From contig NZ_LGEL01000030.1 in the NCBI RefSeq assembly GCF_001636695.1, positions 1 through 64,000 on the forward strand: 64,000 nt of DNA, written 5' to 3'. The stretch is from Pedobacter panaciterrae (lineage in GTDB: Bacteria > Bacteroidota > Bacteroidia > Sphingobacteriales > Sphingobacteriaceae). Every line of letters begins with the position of its first letter. Position 1 is the first letter of the stretch. The notes beneath the pieces are model-generated. The model was not told the origin of the DNA. It searched no databases and saw only the letters and a program-made list of their open reading frames with translations. The translations under genes were made by a program, and so were the position numbers. Below, one piece after another: positions 8,776 to 17,883 of the stretch.

Positions 8776-9492
8776 ATGGGAATTCTTGACGCCTTAAATC
8801 CCTTTATGCCTGCTGATAAGCTTAAGATTGAGTCATGGGAGAAAATTGATCGGGCAGGTGATTCAGAGAAAACATTTTCTACTTTTATTAATCCAGATGA
8901 GATTACACTCAATTACACCGTACTATCAGAACAGAATTCTGCAAGCGGCGGAACAGGTAATGCCGGAGCATTTCTTGGCACAACACCATTTGAGGTTACA
9001 TTAAAGTTCTTTTTAGATGGTACAAATGCTACTGGGGTTCCTTTGGATGTTAAAGATAAAATTATTGAATTTTATCAAACTACGGGATACGACGGTAAGG
9101 GACATAGAACAAGATTTCTTCGCATAAACTGGCCGGGTTTAATTTGGTACAGAACGAATCAATTTGCATTTGACTGCATCTTAAAAACAGCAAACATCCA
9201 ATACAAACTATTTAATAACGGAGGAAAACCACTTAGAGCAATTATTACAGCAACTTTTATTGAAAAAAGAGCTAAAGAACAAATTGAAGCTGAAGAAGAT
9301 AAAAAATCAGCTGACCTTACTCATATCCGAATTGTAAAAGAAGGAGATACATTGCCGGCAATGGTTAATAAAATTTACGGCAATTTTAAATATTATCTGG
9401 AAGTGGCAAAGGTCAATAACCTGAAAAATTTCAGAGATCTGGTCCCCGGACAGAAACTCATTTTTCCACCTTTTGAAAAAAATCTAAAATAG
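8776..9492 (+). CDS. CIS tube adaptor with C-terminal LysM (Afp7-like)
   Basis: A 239-aa protein from the ATG at 8776; a TTG at 8770 is in frame but overlaps the preceding stop, and the ATG gives the natural MGILDALNPFMPADKLKIESWEK start. Residues 1-165 resemble the CIS tube protein domain, with INPDEITLNYTVLSEQNSASGGTGN and EVTLKFFLDGT. The C-terminal 50 residues are a LysM domain (IVKEGDTLPAMVNKIYG, LRDLVPGQKLIFPP-like). Afp7/Pvc7 and T4 gp53/54-like proteins join tube to spike or baseplate, and LysM is common in this component. It is 7 nt upstream of the spike gene. Confidence 0.9.
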   Translation: MGILDALNPFMPADKLKIESWEKIDRAGDSEKTFSTFINPDEITLNYTVLSEQNSASGGTGNAGAFLGTTPFEVTLKFFLDGTNATGVPLDVKDKIIEFYQTTGYDGKGHRTRFLRINWPGLIWYRTNQFAFDCILKTANIQYKLFNNGGKPLRAIITATFIEKRAKEQIEAEEDKKSADLTHIRIVKEGDTLPAMVNKIYGNFKYYLEVAKVNNLKNFRDLVPGQKLIFPPFEKNLK

Positions 9493-9499
9493 TTGGACA

Positions 9500-11377
9500 A
9501 TGGCTGAAGAAAGAATGATACCTGAAGTTGAGTCGGTTGCTGAATTTAAACTTAAAATAAACGGCGAAGCGGTATCTCAATCCATAGAAAAGCAATCTAT
9601 TTTTGTTACTAAGGTAGTTAATAAAATATCTTCAGCAATCTTAGTTTTTCAGGATGGAGATGCCTCTGATGGATTATTTCCTTTAACTGACGGAAATTTA
9701 TTCAGCCCTGGCAATGAAATAGAAATTGAAGCCGGTGATTCAGAAACTACTGTAAATATATTTAAGGGAATTATAATTAAGCAATCACTAAAAATAAGAA
9801 CTGGTATGGCGCCATTGCTTACGGTTGAGTGCAAGCACAAAGCAGTAAAAGCAACAATTGGCAGAAAGAATGCATACTTTCATGATCTTGCTGATTCAGA
9901 TATTATCACCCAGGTGTTAGAAGATGCTGGCTTTACTGACATTCAAATTGAATCTACCGATATTACCCACAAAGAAATGGTTCAATACAATGCAACAGAT
10001 TGGGATTTCATTTTAAGCAGGGCAGAGGCAAATGGCAATATCATATTAACAAACGATGAAAATATCGTTACCAGGAAACCAACGGTGACCGGTGATGCCA
10101 TTCTCTCTCTTTTGCATGGAGCAACGATTATAGAACTCGATGCGGAAATGGATAGTAGAAACCAATATATTTCCGTAATGAGTAAAACATGGGATATGGC
10201 TAACCAGCAAATAGCAGAATCAACAGCTAATGATCCATCTGATTTAGAGGAACAAGGGAGTTTTAAAGCAATTGATTTAGCATCAGTTGCCAGTCCTGCT
10301 GAAATATTACTAAATCATTCAGGTGCTATAAACCCGCAGGAAACTCAAGCCTGGGCAGATGCAGAATTATTGAAATCGAGATTATCGAAAATAAGAGGAA
10401 GAGTTAAATTTCAGGGTATTTCTAACATAAATCCGGGAGATGTGGTAGAGTTGAATGGTCTCGGTGAAAGGTTTAATGGAAAGGCTTTTGTAAGTGGTGT
10501 AAGGCACGATTATACATTATCAAATGGATGGAAAACACATGCTCAATTTGGCCACAGTCCTGATTCTTTAACAGAAGAAAATCATATTGTTGCACCAAAA
10601 GCAGCTGGTCTCTTACCTGGAGTAATTGGCTTACACACAGGTATTGTTACAGATAATGAGGATCCTGATGGTGAGCAGCGAGTTAGGGTAAAAATGCCTT
10701 ACATTAATGCCAATGATGATGGGGTATGGGCACGCATTGCCTTAACTGATGCAGGAAATGAAAGAGGGATGTTCTTCAGACCCGAACTTGAAGACGAGGT
10801 ACTTCTTGGATTTTTATATGATGACCCCCGCCAGCCGGTCATTTTGGGTATGCTTCATAGTTCCAACAAAGTTCCGCCTATACAGCCTTCAAATGACAAC
10901 CATAAAAAGGGCTATACTTCCCGGGAAAAAATGAAGTTGACTTTTAATGATGATATCAAGGAAATTAAAATTGAAACCCCGGGAGAAAACAAAGTATTTA
11001 TTAGCGACGATAAACAAGGATTTAGTGTTGAAGATCAGAGTGGAAATAAAATCACCACAGAGCCTTCAACTATTGTTGTAAAAGACGCTAAAGGCAACGA
11101 AATAAATATAGATATTAATGGAGGACTGATAACCGTACATGGAAATACAAAAGTAATTGTGGATGCCCCGCAAATCGAGCTGGTTGATGGCGCTTCTCAT
11201 CCACTTGTGTTTGGAGATGAATTACTGACCTATCTAAATCAAATCGTAAACATATACGCAACCCATATTCATCCAGGTGAAACAGCATTAGGATTACCGG
11301 TAAGTCCGGCACCACCCGTTCCGCCAATGCCTCCTGCTACTCCAAGTTTATTATCAGTAAAAGTTAAAACAGGATAA
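9500..11377 (+). CDS. VgrG-like central spike protein (Afp8-like)
   Basis: A 625-aa spike. The N-terminal half (about 10-350) is gp27/VgrG-like, with SAILVFQDGDA, FKGIIIKQSLKI, DWDFILSRAEANG and KVNFQGI-type segments. Residues 370-470 are a gp5-type OB fold (GLHTGIVTDNEDPDGEQRVRVKMPY, ELEDEVLLGFLYDDPRQPVILGMLHS). A beta-helical needle follows (about 480-570, DQSGNKITTEPSTIVVKDAKGNEI). The C-terminus is a Pro-rich tail after THIHPGETALGLPV. It trimerises to form the puncturing tip at the end of the tube. The gene precedes an 83-aa protein by 2 nt, where a PAAR gene is expected. Confidence 0.93.
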   Translation: MAEERMIPEVESVAEFKLKINGEAVSQSIEKQSIFVTKVVNKISSAILVFQDGDASDGLFPLTDGNLFSPGNEIEIEAGDSETTVNIFKGIIIKQSLKIRTGMAPLLTVECKHKAVKATIGRKNAYFHDLADSDIITQVLEDAGFTDIQIESTDITHKEMVQYNATDWDFILSRAEANGNIILTNDENIVTRKPTVTGDAILSLLHGATIIELDAEMDSRNQYISVMSKTWDMANQQIAESTANDPSDLEEQGSFKAIDLASVASPAEILLNHSGAINPQETQAWADAELLKSRLSKIRGRVKFQGISNINPGDVVELNGLGERFNGKAFVSGVRHDYTLSNGWKTHAQFGHSPDSLTEENHIVAPKAAGLLPGVIGLHTGIVTDNEDPDGEQRVRVKMPYINANDDGVWARIALTDAGNERGMFFRPELEDEVLLGFLYDDPRQPVILGMLHSSNKVPPIQPSNDNHKKGYTSREKMKLTFNDDIKEIKIETPGENKVFISDDKQGFSVEDQSGNKITTEPSTIVVKDAKGNEINIDINGGLITVHGNTKVIVDAPQIELVDGASHPLVFGDELLTYLNQIVNIYATHIHPGETALGLPVSPAPPVPPMPPATPSLLSVKVKTG

Positions 11378-11379
11378 TT

Positions 11380-11631
11380 ATGGCTTTAATCCCAGGAAAC
11401 CCCTCAGATCTCGCAGGAAGCATGGCAGATGCTATTCAAACTGCTTTTAATAAACATTATCCAGAAGTGATGGGTAAGAACCCTCCTGAAACCAATAAAC
11501 AGATGACACTTTTATGTGTAGCCGTAGCCGAAGGAGTAATTAACCATTTAAAAGCTCATCCTGAGGCCTTTTTAATTAAAACTAAGTTTAACGATGATAC
11601 ACTATACGATGCTGTAGTTAAAATTATCTGA
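11380..11631 (+). CDS. small unknown protein in the PAAR-tip position (83 aa)
   Basis: An 83-aa soluble, mostly helical protein starting MALIPGNPSDLAGSMADAIQTAFNK, with a single Cys and no Cys/His cluster. It occupies the slot between spike and gp25 genes where Afp10-type PAAR tip proteins usually lie. It lacks the Gly-rich, PTV-rich repeat pattern and the metal ligands of PAAR, so it is not one. Phage tail operons of the T4/Mu type often carry a short protein of similar style next to the spike, possibly binding spike or baseplate hub. Co-transcription is certain from 2-nt spacing; function is unknown. Confidence 0.7.
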   Translation: MALIPGNPSDLAGSMADAIQTAFNKHYPEVMGKNPPETNKQMTLLCVAVAEGVINHLKAHPEAFLIKTKFNDDTLYDAVVKII

Positions 11632-11664
11632 CCGATAGCACTAAGCACCAAATATTATAAAATT

Positions 11665-12096
11665 ATGGATAAGCTTAAAGATGTATCCGAACTTTCGTTT
11701 CTGGGAAGAGGGTGGAGCTTCCCTCCAACTTTCTCTAAGCAAACAAATCAGGTTTTGATGACCTCAGATGAAGATGATATAAACAAGAGTCTGGAAATTT
11801 TGTTATCGACAACCATTGGAGAAAGATTTCTACAACCGTTATATGGCTGCAACCTGGAGAACTATGTGTTCGAAGCTATGAGTACTTCTACAGAAACTTC
11901 GATAAAAATAACTGTCAAAAATGCTATTCTAATGTTTGAACCAAGAATTAAGTTACTAGTTGTAAATCTTCTTGATGATTTCATTACAGAGGGCAGAATT
12001 GATATCTTGGTTGATTATGAAGTAATCAATACCAATACCCGCTTCAACCTTGTATATCCATTTTATCTTACCGAAGCTAACAATAAATTGGCATGA
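11665..12096 (+). CDS. baseplate wedge protein, GPW/gp25 family (Afp9-like)
   Basis: A 143-aa gp25-like protein. FLGRGWSFPPTFSKQTNQVLMTSDEDDINKSLEILLSTTIGERFLQPLYGCNLENYVFE contains the family's GER-x(4)-P-x-[YF]G-C core, in which the EPR/GER motif binds the sheath initiator site. It is required for baseplate assembly and sheath nucleation in all contractile systems. The length is normal. The last 4 nt (ATGA) overlap the start of the large baseplate J-like gene, indicating translational coupling of two partners that assemble together. Confidence 0.93.
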   Translation: MDKLKDVSELSFLGRGWSFPPTFSKQTNQVLMTSDEDDINKSLEILLSTTIGERFLQPLYGCNLENYVFEAMSTSTETSIKITVKNAILMFEPRIKLLVVNLLDDFITEGRIDILVDYEVINTNTRFNLVYPFYLTEANNKLA

Positions 12097-15000
12097 GTGC
12101 TAAAGCAATAAATTATAAAGTTATTCTAAAGCGAGATGGGCAAACGCAACAACAGCGAATGCCATTGCTGTTAGATCCTGCGATTGCACCTGTTGATCAA
12201 CGTACAAAAGCAGATTATTACAAGTTTGTACAGGAGATTTCAAAACAGATCAAGTTTTTTGACATCGATAATGCCAATAAAATTCTAAAAGAAAATGGCC
12301 AATGGGATAGTTTTTTCGATCTGAGTATCGAAGAGATTAACACCATGGCAAGTAATAAATCATTGCCGCCACACCTGACTTTATGGAACACTTTTATCGA
12401 TTTGATGGAAAAACCAAAAGCACTGATAAATACACTTACTCAGCGACACCTGGATTTTTACTATCACAATGTTTTGAAACTAAATCAGATCCCTCCAATC
12501 GCGGATAAAGCACATATAATTTTTGAACTAAAAAAGAATACAGAAAACACCTTATTAAAGTCGGGTACATTACTTTTAGCAGGCAAAGACAACACCAAGA
12601 AAGATATTGCCTATAAGCTGGAGCACGACATTGTGATAAACCCCTCCAAAGTGGTTCAGCTAAAGTCACTTTATGTTAATCCTGTTAATCGGAATATTAT
12701 ATTTCATGCTCCAATTGCAAATTCTAAGGACGGTTTAGGTGCTATTCTGGATGCTGCAAATCCAAGGTGGAATGGTTTCGGTAGTATTTCAATACCATTA
12801 GCACAGATTGGCTTTTGCCTATCCAGCAGTATTCTGAAAATGAAAGAGGGTAGCAGGAGTATTAAAGTGTACCTTAATGTGAAGGGACTTGATGCATCTG
12901 CAAAAAATAGCGTGTTAACCTCCAATCTTTTTAAAGTTAGTATTACCGGAGAAAAGGGATGGATAGGTCCCAAGCTTATTTCCTCAATAATAACATCATC
13001 AGACAACCTTAATTATAGAATAGAATTTACGCTTAATATAGGTAAAGATGAACCGGCTGTAGTTGTTTATGATAAAGCTGCCCATGGTGGAGCGTTTGAT
13101 ACTATCAATCCGATATTACAGATTATAGTAAATAATGAAAAAACAGATTTCGGTTATCAGAATCTTCTAAATGCTGAGCTTGTAGATGCCACTATTGAGG
13201 TTGATGTTAAGGGTATTTCCTCTATGGAACTCGAAAATGATTTTGGAACATTAAATACTAAAAAGCCCTTTAAACCATTCGGACCTTTATCAGAAGAAAA
13301 TTCCAATTTCTATATTCTTCATGAAGAAACCTTTTCAAAGCGACTTAAAAGCTTTTCACTCGATGTAGATTGGAAAAATATTCCCCAATCGAACCTCAAA
13401 ACCTATTATGCGAATTACAGCAATTCAAACATCGACAATAATTTCTTCAGTGCTTCTGCAGCATTTAAAGATGGTTATTCATGGAAAAAAAGTTACGAAC
13501 CGGTAAAGCTTTTCAATATATCAAATGCACAACTACAAACCAGTTGGAAATTTACAAATCCTGATTATGCCGTTTTACTTCCATTTTTTGTACTTCCACA
13601 GTTTTATACCCCATATTATATTAATCCGGGGCAATCGGTATTACAAACGGTAAGCAGTAAAATGTCTTATCTTTTGCCAGGATTCTCCAGCATTCAGCAA
13701 AAAGTTAATTTCGTTAATGCAAAATCAGCCCAGACACTTCAATTATATAAACCTGCACTTCAGTTAATTTTAAATCTTTACAAAGACATCCGCAAGGGCC
13801 AATTACACCTTAAACTCGATCATGGATTTTTATTTAAAGATTACAGGGAAAAATATACAGCTGAAATTTTAAGATACAGCCTTAGCGGAGGAGAGCTTAA
13901 GCTTCCTGCAGAACCATTTTCACCTGAAATTCAGTCAATTTCCTTAAATTATACAGCAACAACAGCGAAAATTAATTTTAGTGGAACTTCATTAAACGAT
14001 TATATCGATGAAGAGATTGATTTTTTTCACTATGGTGCTTTCGGTCAGGCGCGTGAACATGCTTATACCCGAAGCAAGCATTCGTTTCTAAATAATACTT
14101 TGGTAAAACTTGTACCACAGTACAATTCAGAAGGCGAGCTACTTATTGGTCTGAGCGATCTGTATGCCGAAGATTCTGCAAGTATTTTATTTCACCTGGC
14201 AGAAGGGAGTGCAAATCCAGAAAAGCCGAAAATAACTTTAGAATGGAGTGTCCTCTGCGATAACTATTGGAAGACACTTACAAACGATGATTTTATTTTT
14301 GACACCACCAACGGCCTGCTTACAAGTGGAATCATAAAAATAGTAATTCCAAAAGAAGCTACAACATCTAATAGTATTCTATCTGATAATTTACTTTGGA
14401 TAAAAGCATCAATAAAAAAAGATACTGACGGAGTTTGCAATCTGATTGATGTGCAGGCGAATGCTGGAATTGTTATTTTTGACGACCAGAACAACGATCC
14501 ACTACGCCTTGCTAAAGCCCTGCCAGCCAATACAATTACAAAACTAAAAACTGAAACTGCGGCGATTAAAAAAATTACTCAACCTTATTCTTCATTTGGC
14601 GGGTCAGTGAAAGAAAATGATACCGCTTATTATACGCGTGCAAGCGAACGCTTGCGCCATAAAGAAAGGGCAATTGCGATTTGGGATTATGAACGTCTTA
14701 TTCTGCAACATTTCCCAGCAGTTCATAAAGTTAAATGCATCAACCATGCAACTACAGATTCATTTTATTCACCCGGTAATACATTAATAGTTGTTGTTCC
14801 TGATTTAACCAATCACAACGCCGTTGATCCGTTTAAACCAAAGGTTGATAAAAATACTCTTGATGAAATCGATACCTTTTTAAGTAAGCATTCATCAGCC
14901 TGGGCATCTTATCAGGTTGTAAATCCAAATTACGAGCCTGTAAAAGTATCAGTTACTTTAAAATTAAAAAAAGGCTATGAGTTTAACTATTATCAAACAA

Positions 15001-15284
15001 TTATCAATCAAAAACTTCAGGAGTTTTTATCCCCCTGGATGAACAATACAGGAAATGACATTCATTTTGGGGGCAAAATCACAAAGTCGATGGTCATTAA
15101 ATTTTTAGAGGACCTGGAGTACATTGATTATCTGACTGATTTTTCTCTATATAAATTTTCTCCAACTACAAAAGCCTTCGGGAGAAATGTAGAAGTTGCA
15201 GAAGCTTCAAATCCCGCATCTATTTTGGTATCACATACTCAGCACAACATTGCTAGCGATTCATCAAGTTCTTTAATAAAATAA
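12093..15284 (+). CDS. large baseplate wedge protein, baseplate J/gp6-like (Afp11-like)
   Basis: A 1063-aa protein. The C-terminal third (about 830-1030) has the baseplate-J signature: SSFGGSVKENDTAYYTRASERLRHKERAIAIWDYERLILQHFPAVHKVKCI, then VVPDLTN and the beta/alpha region VKVSVTLKLKKGYEFNYY. The long N-terminal part is not family-conserved and probably forms the wedge arms. Its start overlaps the gp25 gene by 4 nt. The protein should form the ring that holds spike, tube and sheath together and undergoes the conformational change on firing. Assignment as Afp11-like rests on the J-type core and order. Confidence 0.85.
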   Translation: MSAKAINYKVILKRDGQTQQQRMPLLLDPAIAPVDQRTKADYYKFVQEISKQIKFFDIDNANKILKENGQWDSFFDLSIEEINTMASNKSLPPHLTLWNTFIDLMEKPKALINTLTQRHLDFYYHNVLKLNQIPPIADKAHIIFELKKNTENTLLKSGTLLLAGKDNTKKDIAYKLEHDIVINPSKVVQLKSLYVNPVNRNIIFHAPIANSKDGLGAILDAANPRWNGFGSISIPLAQIGFCLSSSILKMKEGSRSIKVYLNVKGLDASAKNSVLTSNLFKVSITGEKGWIGPKLISSIITSSDNLNYRIEFTLNIGKDEPAVVVYDKAAHGGAFDTINPILQIIVNNEKTDFGYQNLLNAELVDATIEVDVKGISSMELENDFGTLNTKKPFKPFGPLSEENSNFYILHEETFSKRLKSFSLDVDWKNIPQSNLKTYYANYSNSNIDNNFFSASAAFKDGYSWKKSYEPVKLFNISNAQLQTSWKFTNPDYAVLLPFFVLPQFYTPYYINPGQSVLQTVSSKMSYLLPGFSSIQQKVNFVNAKSAQTLQLYKPALQLILNLYKDIRKGQLHLKLDHGFLFKDYREKYTAEILRYSLSGGELKLPAEPFSPEIQSISLNYTATTAKINFSGTSLNDYIDEEIDFFHYGAFGQAREHAYTRSKHSFLNNTLVKLVPQYNSEGELLIGLSDLYAEDSASILFHLAEGSANPEKPKITLEWSVLCDNYWKTLTNDDFIFDTTNGLLTSGIIKIVIPKEATTSNSILSDNLLWIKASIKKDTDGVCNLIDVQANAGIVIFDDQNNDPLRLAKALPANTITKLKTETAAIKKITQPYSSFGGSVKENDTAYYTRASERLRHKERAIAIWDYERLILQHFPAVHKVKCINHATTDSFYSPGNTLIVVVPDLTNHNAVDPFKPKVDKNTLDEIDTFLSKHSSAWASYQVVNPNYEPVKVSVTLKLKKGYEFNYYQTIINQKLQEFLSPWMNNTGNDIHFGGKITKSMVIKFLEDLEYIDYLTDFSLYKFSPTTKAFGRNVEVAEASNPASILVSHTQHNIASDSSSSLIK

Positions 15285-15294
15285 TCCTCTAATC

Positions 15295-17877
15295 ATGAGT
15301 GAAGCCCTAAGTATTTCGTCGAAAAAACCGCAAAGCGATGCTTTTGATTATGAAGAACTGCGGAAAGCTGCTATCGGATCTATCGAAAAAACAGGTTCTG
15401 ATATCTGGACAGATTACAATGTTCATGATCCGGGTATTACGATGCTCGAGTTGCTTTGTTACGCAATTACCGATTTAAGTTACCGGGCCAACAATACTAT
15501 TCCCGATCTGCTGGCCACACCCAAGGATGCAAAAGCAAATATTCTAAAACATTTCTTTTCGGCATCAAAAATACTTCCAAACAACGCAGTGACCATCAAT
15601 GATTACCGTAAACTAATTATAGATATTGAAGGAGTAAAAAACGCCTGGTTGCAAAAAAGGAGCCTGAGTATATTCGCCGACATTACTCTTAAAAAACTTC
15701 AATTTACTCAGCCAGAAAGCCCAAAATGGGAACCGGTTGATGTGTTGGGGTATTACGACATACTATTAGAGTTCGATACTAATGTTACCAATGATGACCT
15801 TAAAGAGCTTATAAAAAAGGAAGTATGGGAAATGCTAATGCGGAACAGAAACCTTTGCGAAGATTTTTTAACCATTAATGAAGTAACCAAACAAGAGTTC
15901 AGGCTCTGTAGTGAAATTGAACTAAAATCTGATGCAGACCCATTTGATACCCTTGCAGAATTATTTTTCAATATTCAGCTCTATCTTACACCACTTATAA
16001 AATTTTATTGGCTAAATGATCTCATCGACAACGGCTATACTTCGGATGTAATATTTGAAGGTCCGTTACTGATTCATGGTTTTATAAAAGAAGAAGAACT
16101 TTTAACCTCAGATCTTAAAACGGAAATTCATCTTTCAGATATCATGCAACAAATGCTTAATGTTTCTGGCGTGAGCAATATTCTTGAGATTATATTTAAT
16201 CCAATCGATCAAACTAAAGAGCTTGATAACAAATGGATTATTGCCGTTCAAAGAGGAAAACAACCAATCATTAACATTTTGAATTCAAATGTACTGATCT
16301 ATAAAAATGGCATTCCACTCAGACCTGATATGAACATCATAAAAGGCAAGTTTGATAAACTGATGAACAATTATATAACAGGTAATGATCTGGTAAGGAC
16401 TGAGGACATAGAATTTGATTCAGGTACTTTTGAGGATACAGGAAACTATTATTCAATTCAAAACCATTTTCCAAAAAATTATGGAATAAGCCACTGGGGT
16501 TTGCCAGAAAATGCAACTGCAGAACGAGTTGCCCAGGTAAAACAATTGCAAGGATACTTGTACTTTTTTGATCAGCATTTAGCTAATTCTTTCTCACAAC
16601 TTTCAAATCTAAGTAATCTATTCTCAACAGATACACAGAAGAACACCTATTTCGCAAATCCTGTAAGGAGTTTTAAAGGTGCAGACGATATTTTTTTAAA
16701 TAACGCCATAATAGATACCGAGTTGCAGATTGCTGCAGAGGATAAAATCACTTACTACAAGCGTCGTAATCTATTCCTGGATCACTTGCTGTCCAGATTC
16801 TCCGAATCATTTTCTGATTATGTAAATGTACTCTATTCAGGTTTTACCTCAAATCCTAAAGATGTAATTAGTCCTGCTGTAATAAATCCGGAAGATATTG
16901 TACAGGATAAGGCTAATTTTCTAAAAAACTATCCAGAATATAGTTCAAAACGATTTGCCAGCTATAACTATGCTGAACGGGATCAATTATGGGATAGCAA
17001 TAATATCAGTGGTCTTGAAAAACGATTACAGCGCTTGCTCGGGTTCGATAACTTGAATCGTCGTAACCTTGTTAACCTAAACACAGAGATTGAACACGGG
17101 TTAAACGGATCGGGCAATGACGAATACTGGTACAGAGTAACAGATTTCAAAAACGGGACCATTTTGCTGGAAGGCTCTGAGAAATTTCCCGGAGAAGAAG
17201 AAGCCCGATTTGCCCTCGAAGATTCGATCAGCCTCATTTACGCTGCTCAGAATTTGAAAGTCGTTGATAACAGAGATGGTACATTTTACTATCAAGTATT
17301 AAATGCAGATAAAGTAATAGGTACCAGTACCAAACTTTATTCTACCATGAACGAGGCGAGTCTGGATCTGCAACAGTTGGTTTCCCTGGTTACCCAAAGC
17401 AGGGCGGATGAAGGCATGTTTTTAGTAGAACATATGCTTTTACTACCTGCCGATGGTGAATCAGGGTTTATGCCAATTTGTGTTGATGATACTTGTAAAG
17501 ATTGTGATGATAAAGACCCTTACTCATTCCGGATAAGCGTTATTTTACCTGCATATACTCCACGCTTTCTTAATATCGCTTTTAGACAGTATGCAGAACG
17601 GATAATCAGAATGGAAGCTCCGGCTCACACCTTTGTAAAGATTTGTTGGGTCAGCAATGAGCAATTGATCACGTTCGAAAATGCGTATAAAGGGTGGCTG
17701 GACATAAAATCAGGAAAAACACAAGATATAACTAATACAAAACTAACTGAGTTTGTAACCATTTTAACGGCATTAAGATCAATTTATCCGGTGGCCAGAC
17801 TCGAAGATTGCAGTAATAGTGAAGAGCGGACGCTCTTTATGCTAAATCAAAACGCATTGGGAACTCTTAAAACATAA
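15295..17877 (+). CDS. second large baseplate protein (Afp12-like wedge)
   Basis: An 860-aa protein. The N-terminal motif TDYNVHDPGITMLELLCYAITDLSYRANN is the conserved entry of eCIS/Mu-type wedge proteins (DP[GS]ITLLEL). A weak J-like region appears around 60-130. Residues 560-780 include a tandem beta-rich part (DGTFYYQVLNADKVIGTS), and LVEHMLLLP followed by a Cys cluster (CVDDTCKDC, about 735-743) that may bind metal. The C-terminal PAYTPRFLNIAFRQYAERIIRMEAPAHTFVKICWV block is typical of CIS baseplate proteins. It follows the J-like gene by 10 nt. Afp12-like is the best label by order and motif, but it is less firm than the sheath, tube or spike calls. Confidence 0.78.
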   Translation: MSEALSISSKKPQSDAFDYEELRKAAIGSIEKTGSDIWTDYNVHDPGITMLELLCYAITDLSYRANNTIPDLLATPKDAKANILKHFFSASKILPNNAVTINDYRKLIIDIEGVKNAWLQKRSLSIFADITLKKLQFTQPESPKWEPVDVLGYYDILLEFDTNVTNDDLKELIKKEVWEMLMRNRNLCEDFLTINEVTKQEFRLCSEIELKSDADPFDTLAELFFNIQLYLTPLIKFYWLNDLIDNGYTSDVIFEGPLLIHGFIKEEELLTSDLKTEIHLSDIMQQMLNVSGVSNILEIIFNPIDQTKELDNKWIIAVQRGKQPIINILNSNVLIYKNGIPLRPDMNIIKGKFDKLMNNYITGNDLVRTEDIEFDSGTFEDTGNYYSIQNHFPKNYGISHWGLPENATAERVAQVKQLQGYLYFFDQHLANSFSQLSNLSNLFSTDTQKNTYFANPVRSFKGADDIFLNNAIIDTELQIAAEDKITYYKRRNLFLDHLLSRFSESFSDYVNVLYSGFTSNPKDVISPAVINPEDIVQDKANFLKNYPEYSSKRFASYNYAERDQLWDSNNISGLEKRLQRLLGFDNLNRRNLVNLNTEIEHGLNGSGNDEYWYRVTDFKNGTILLEGSEKFPGEEEARFALEDSISLIYAAQNLKVVDNRDGTFYYQVLNADKVIGTSTKLYSTMNEASLDLQQLVSLVTQSRADEGMFLVEHMLLLPADGESGFMPICVDDTCKDCDDKDPYSFRISVILPAYTPRFLNIAFRQYAERIIRMEAPAHTFVKICWVSNEQLITFENAYKGWLDIKSGKTQDITNTKLTEFVTILTALRSIYPVARLEDCSNSEERTLFMLNQNALGTLKT

Positions 17878-17883
17878 AATATT

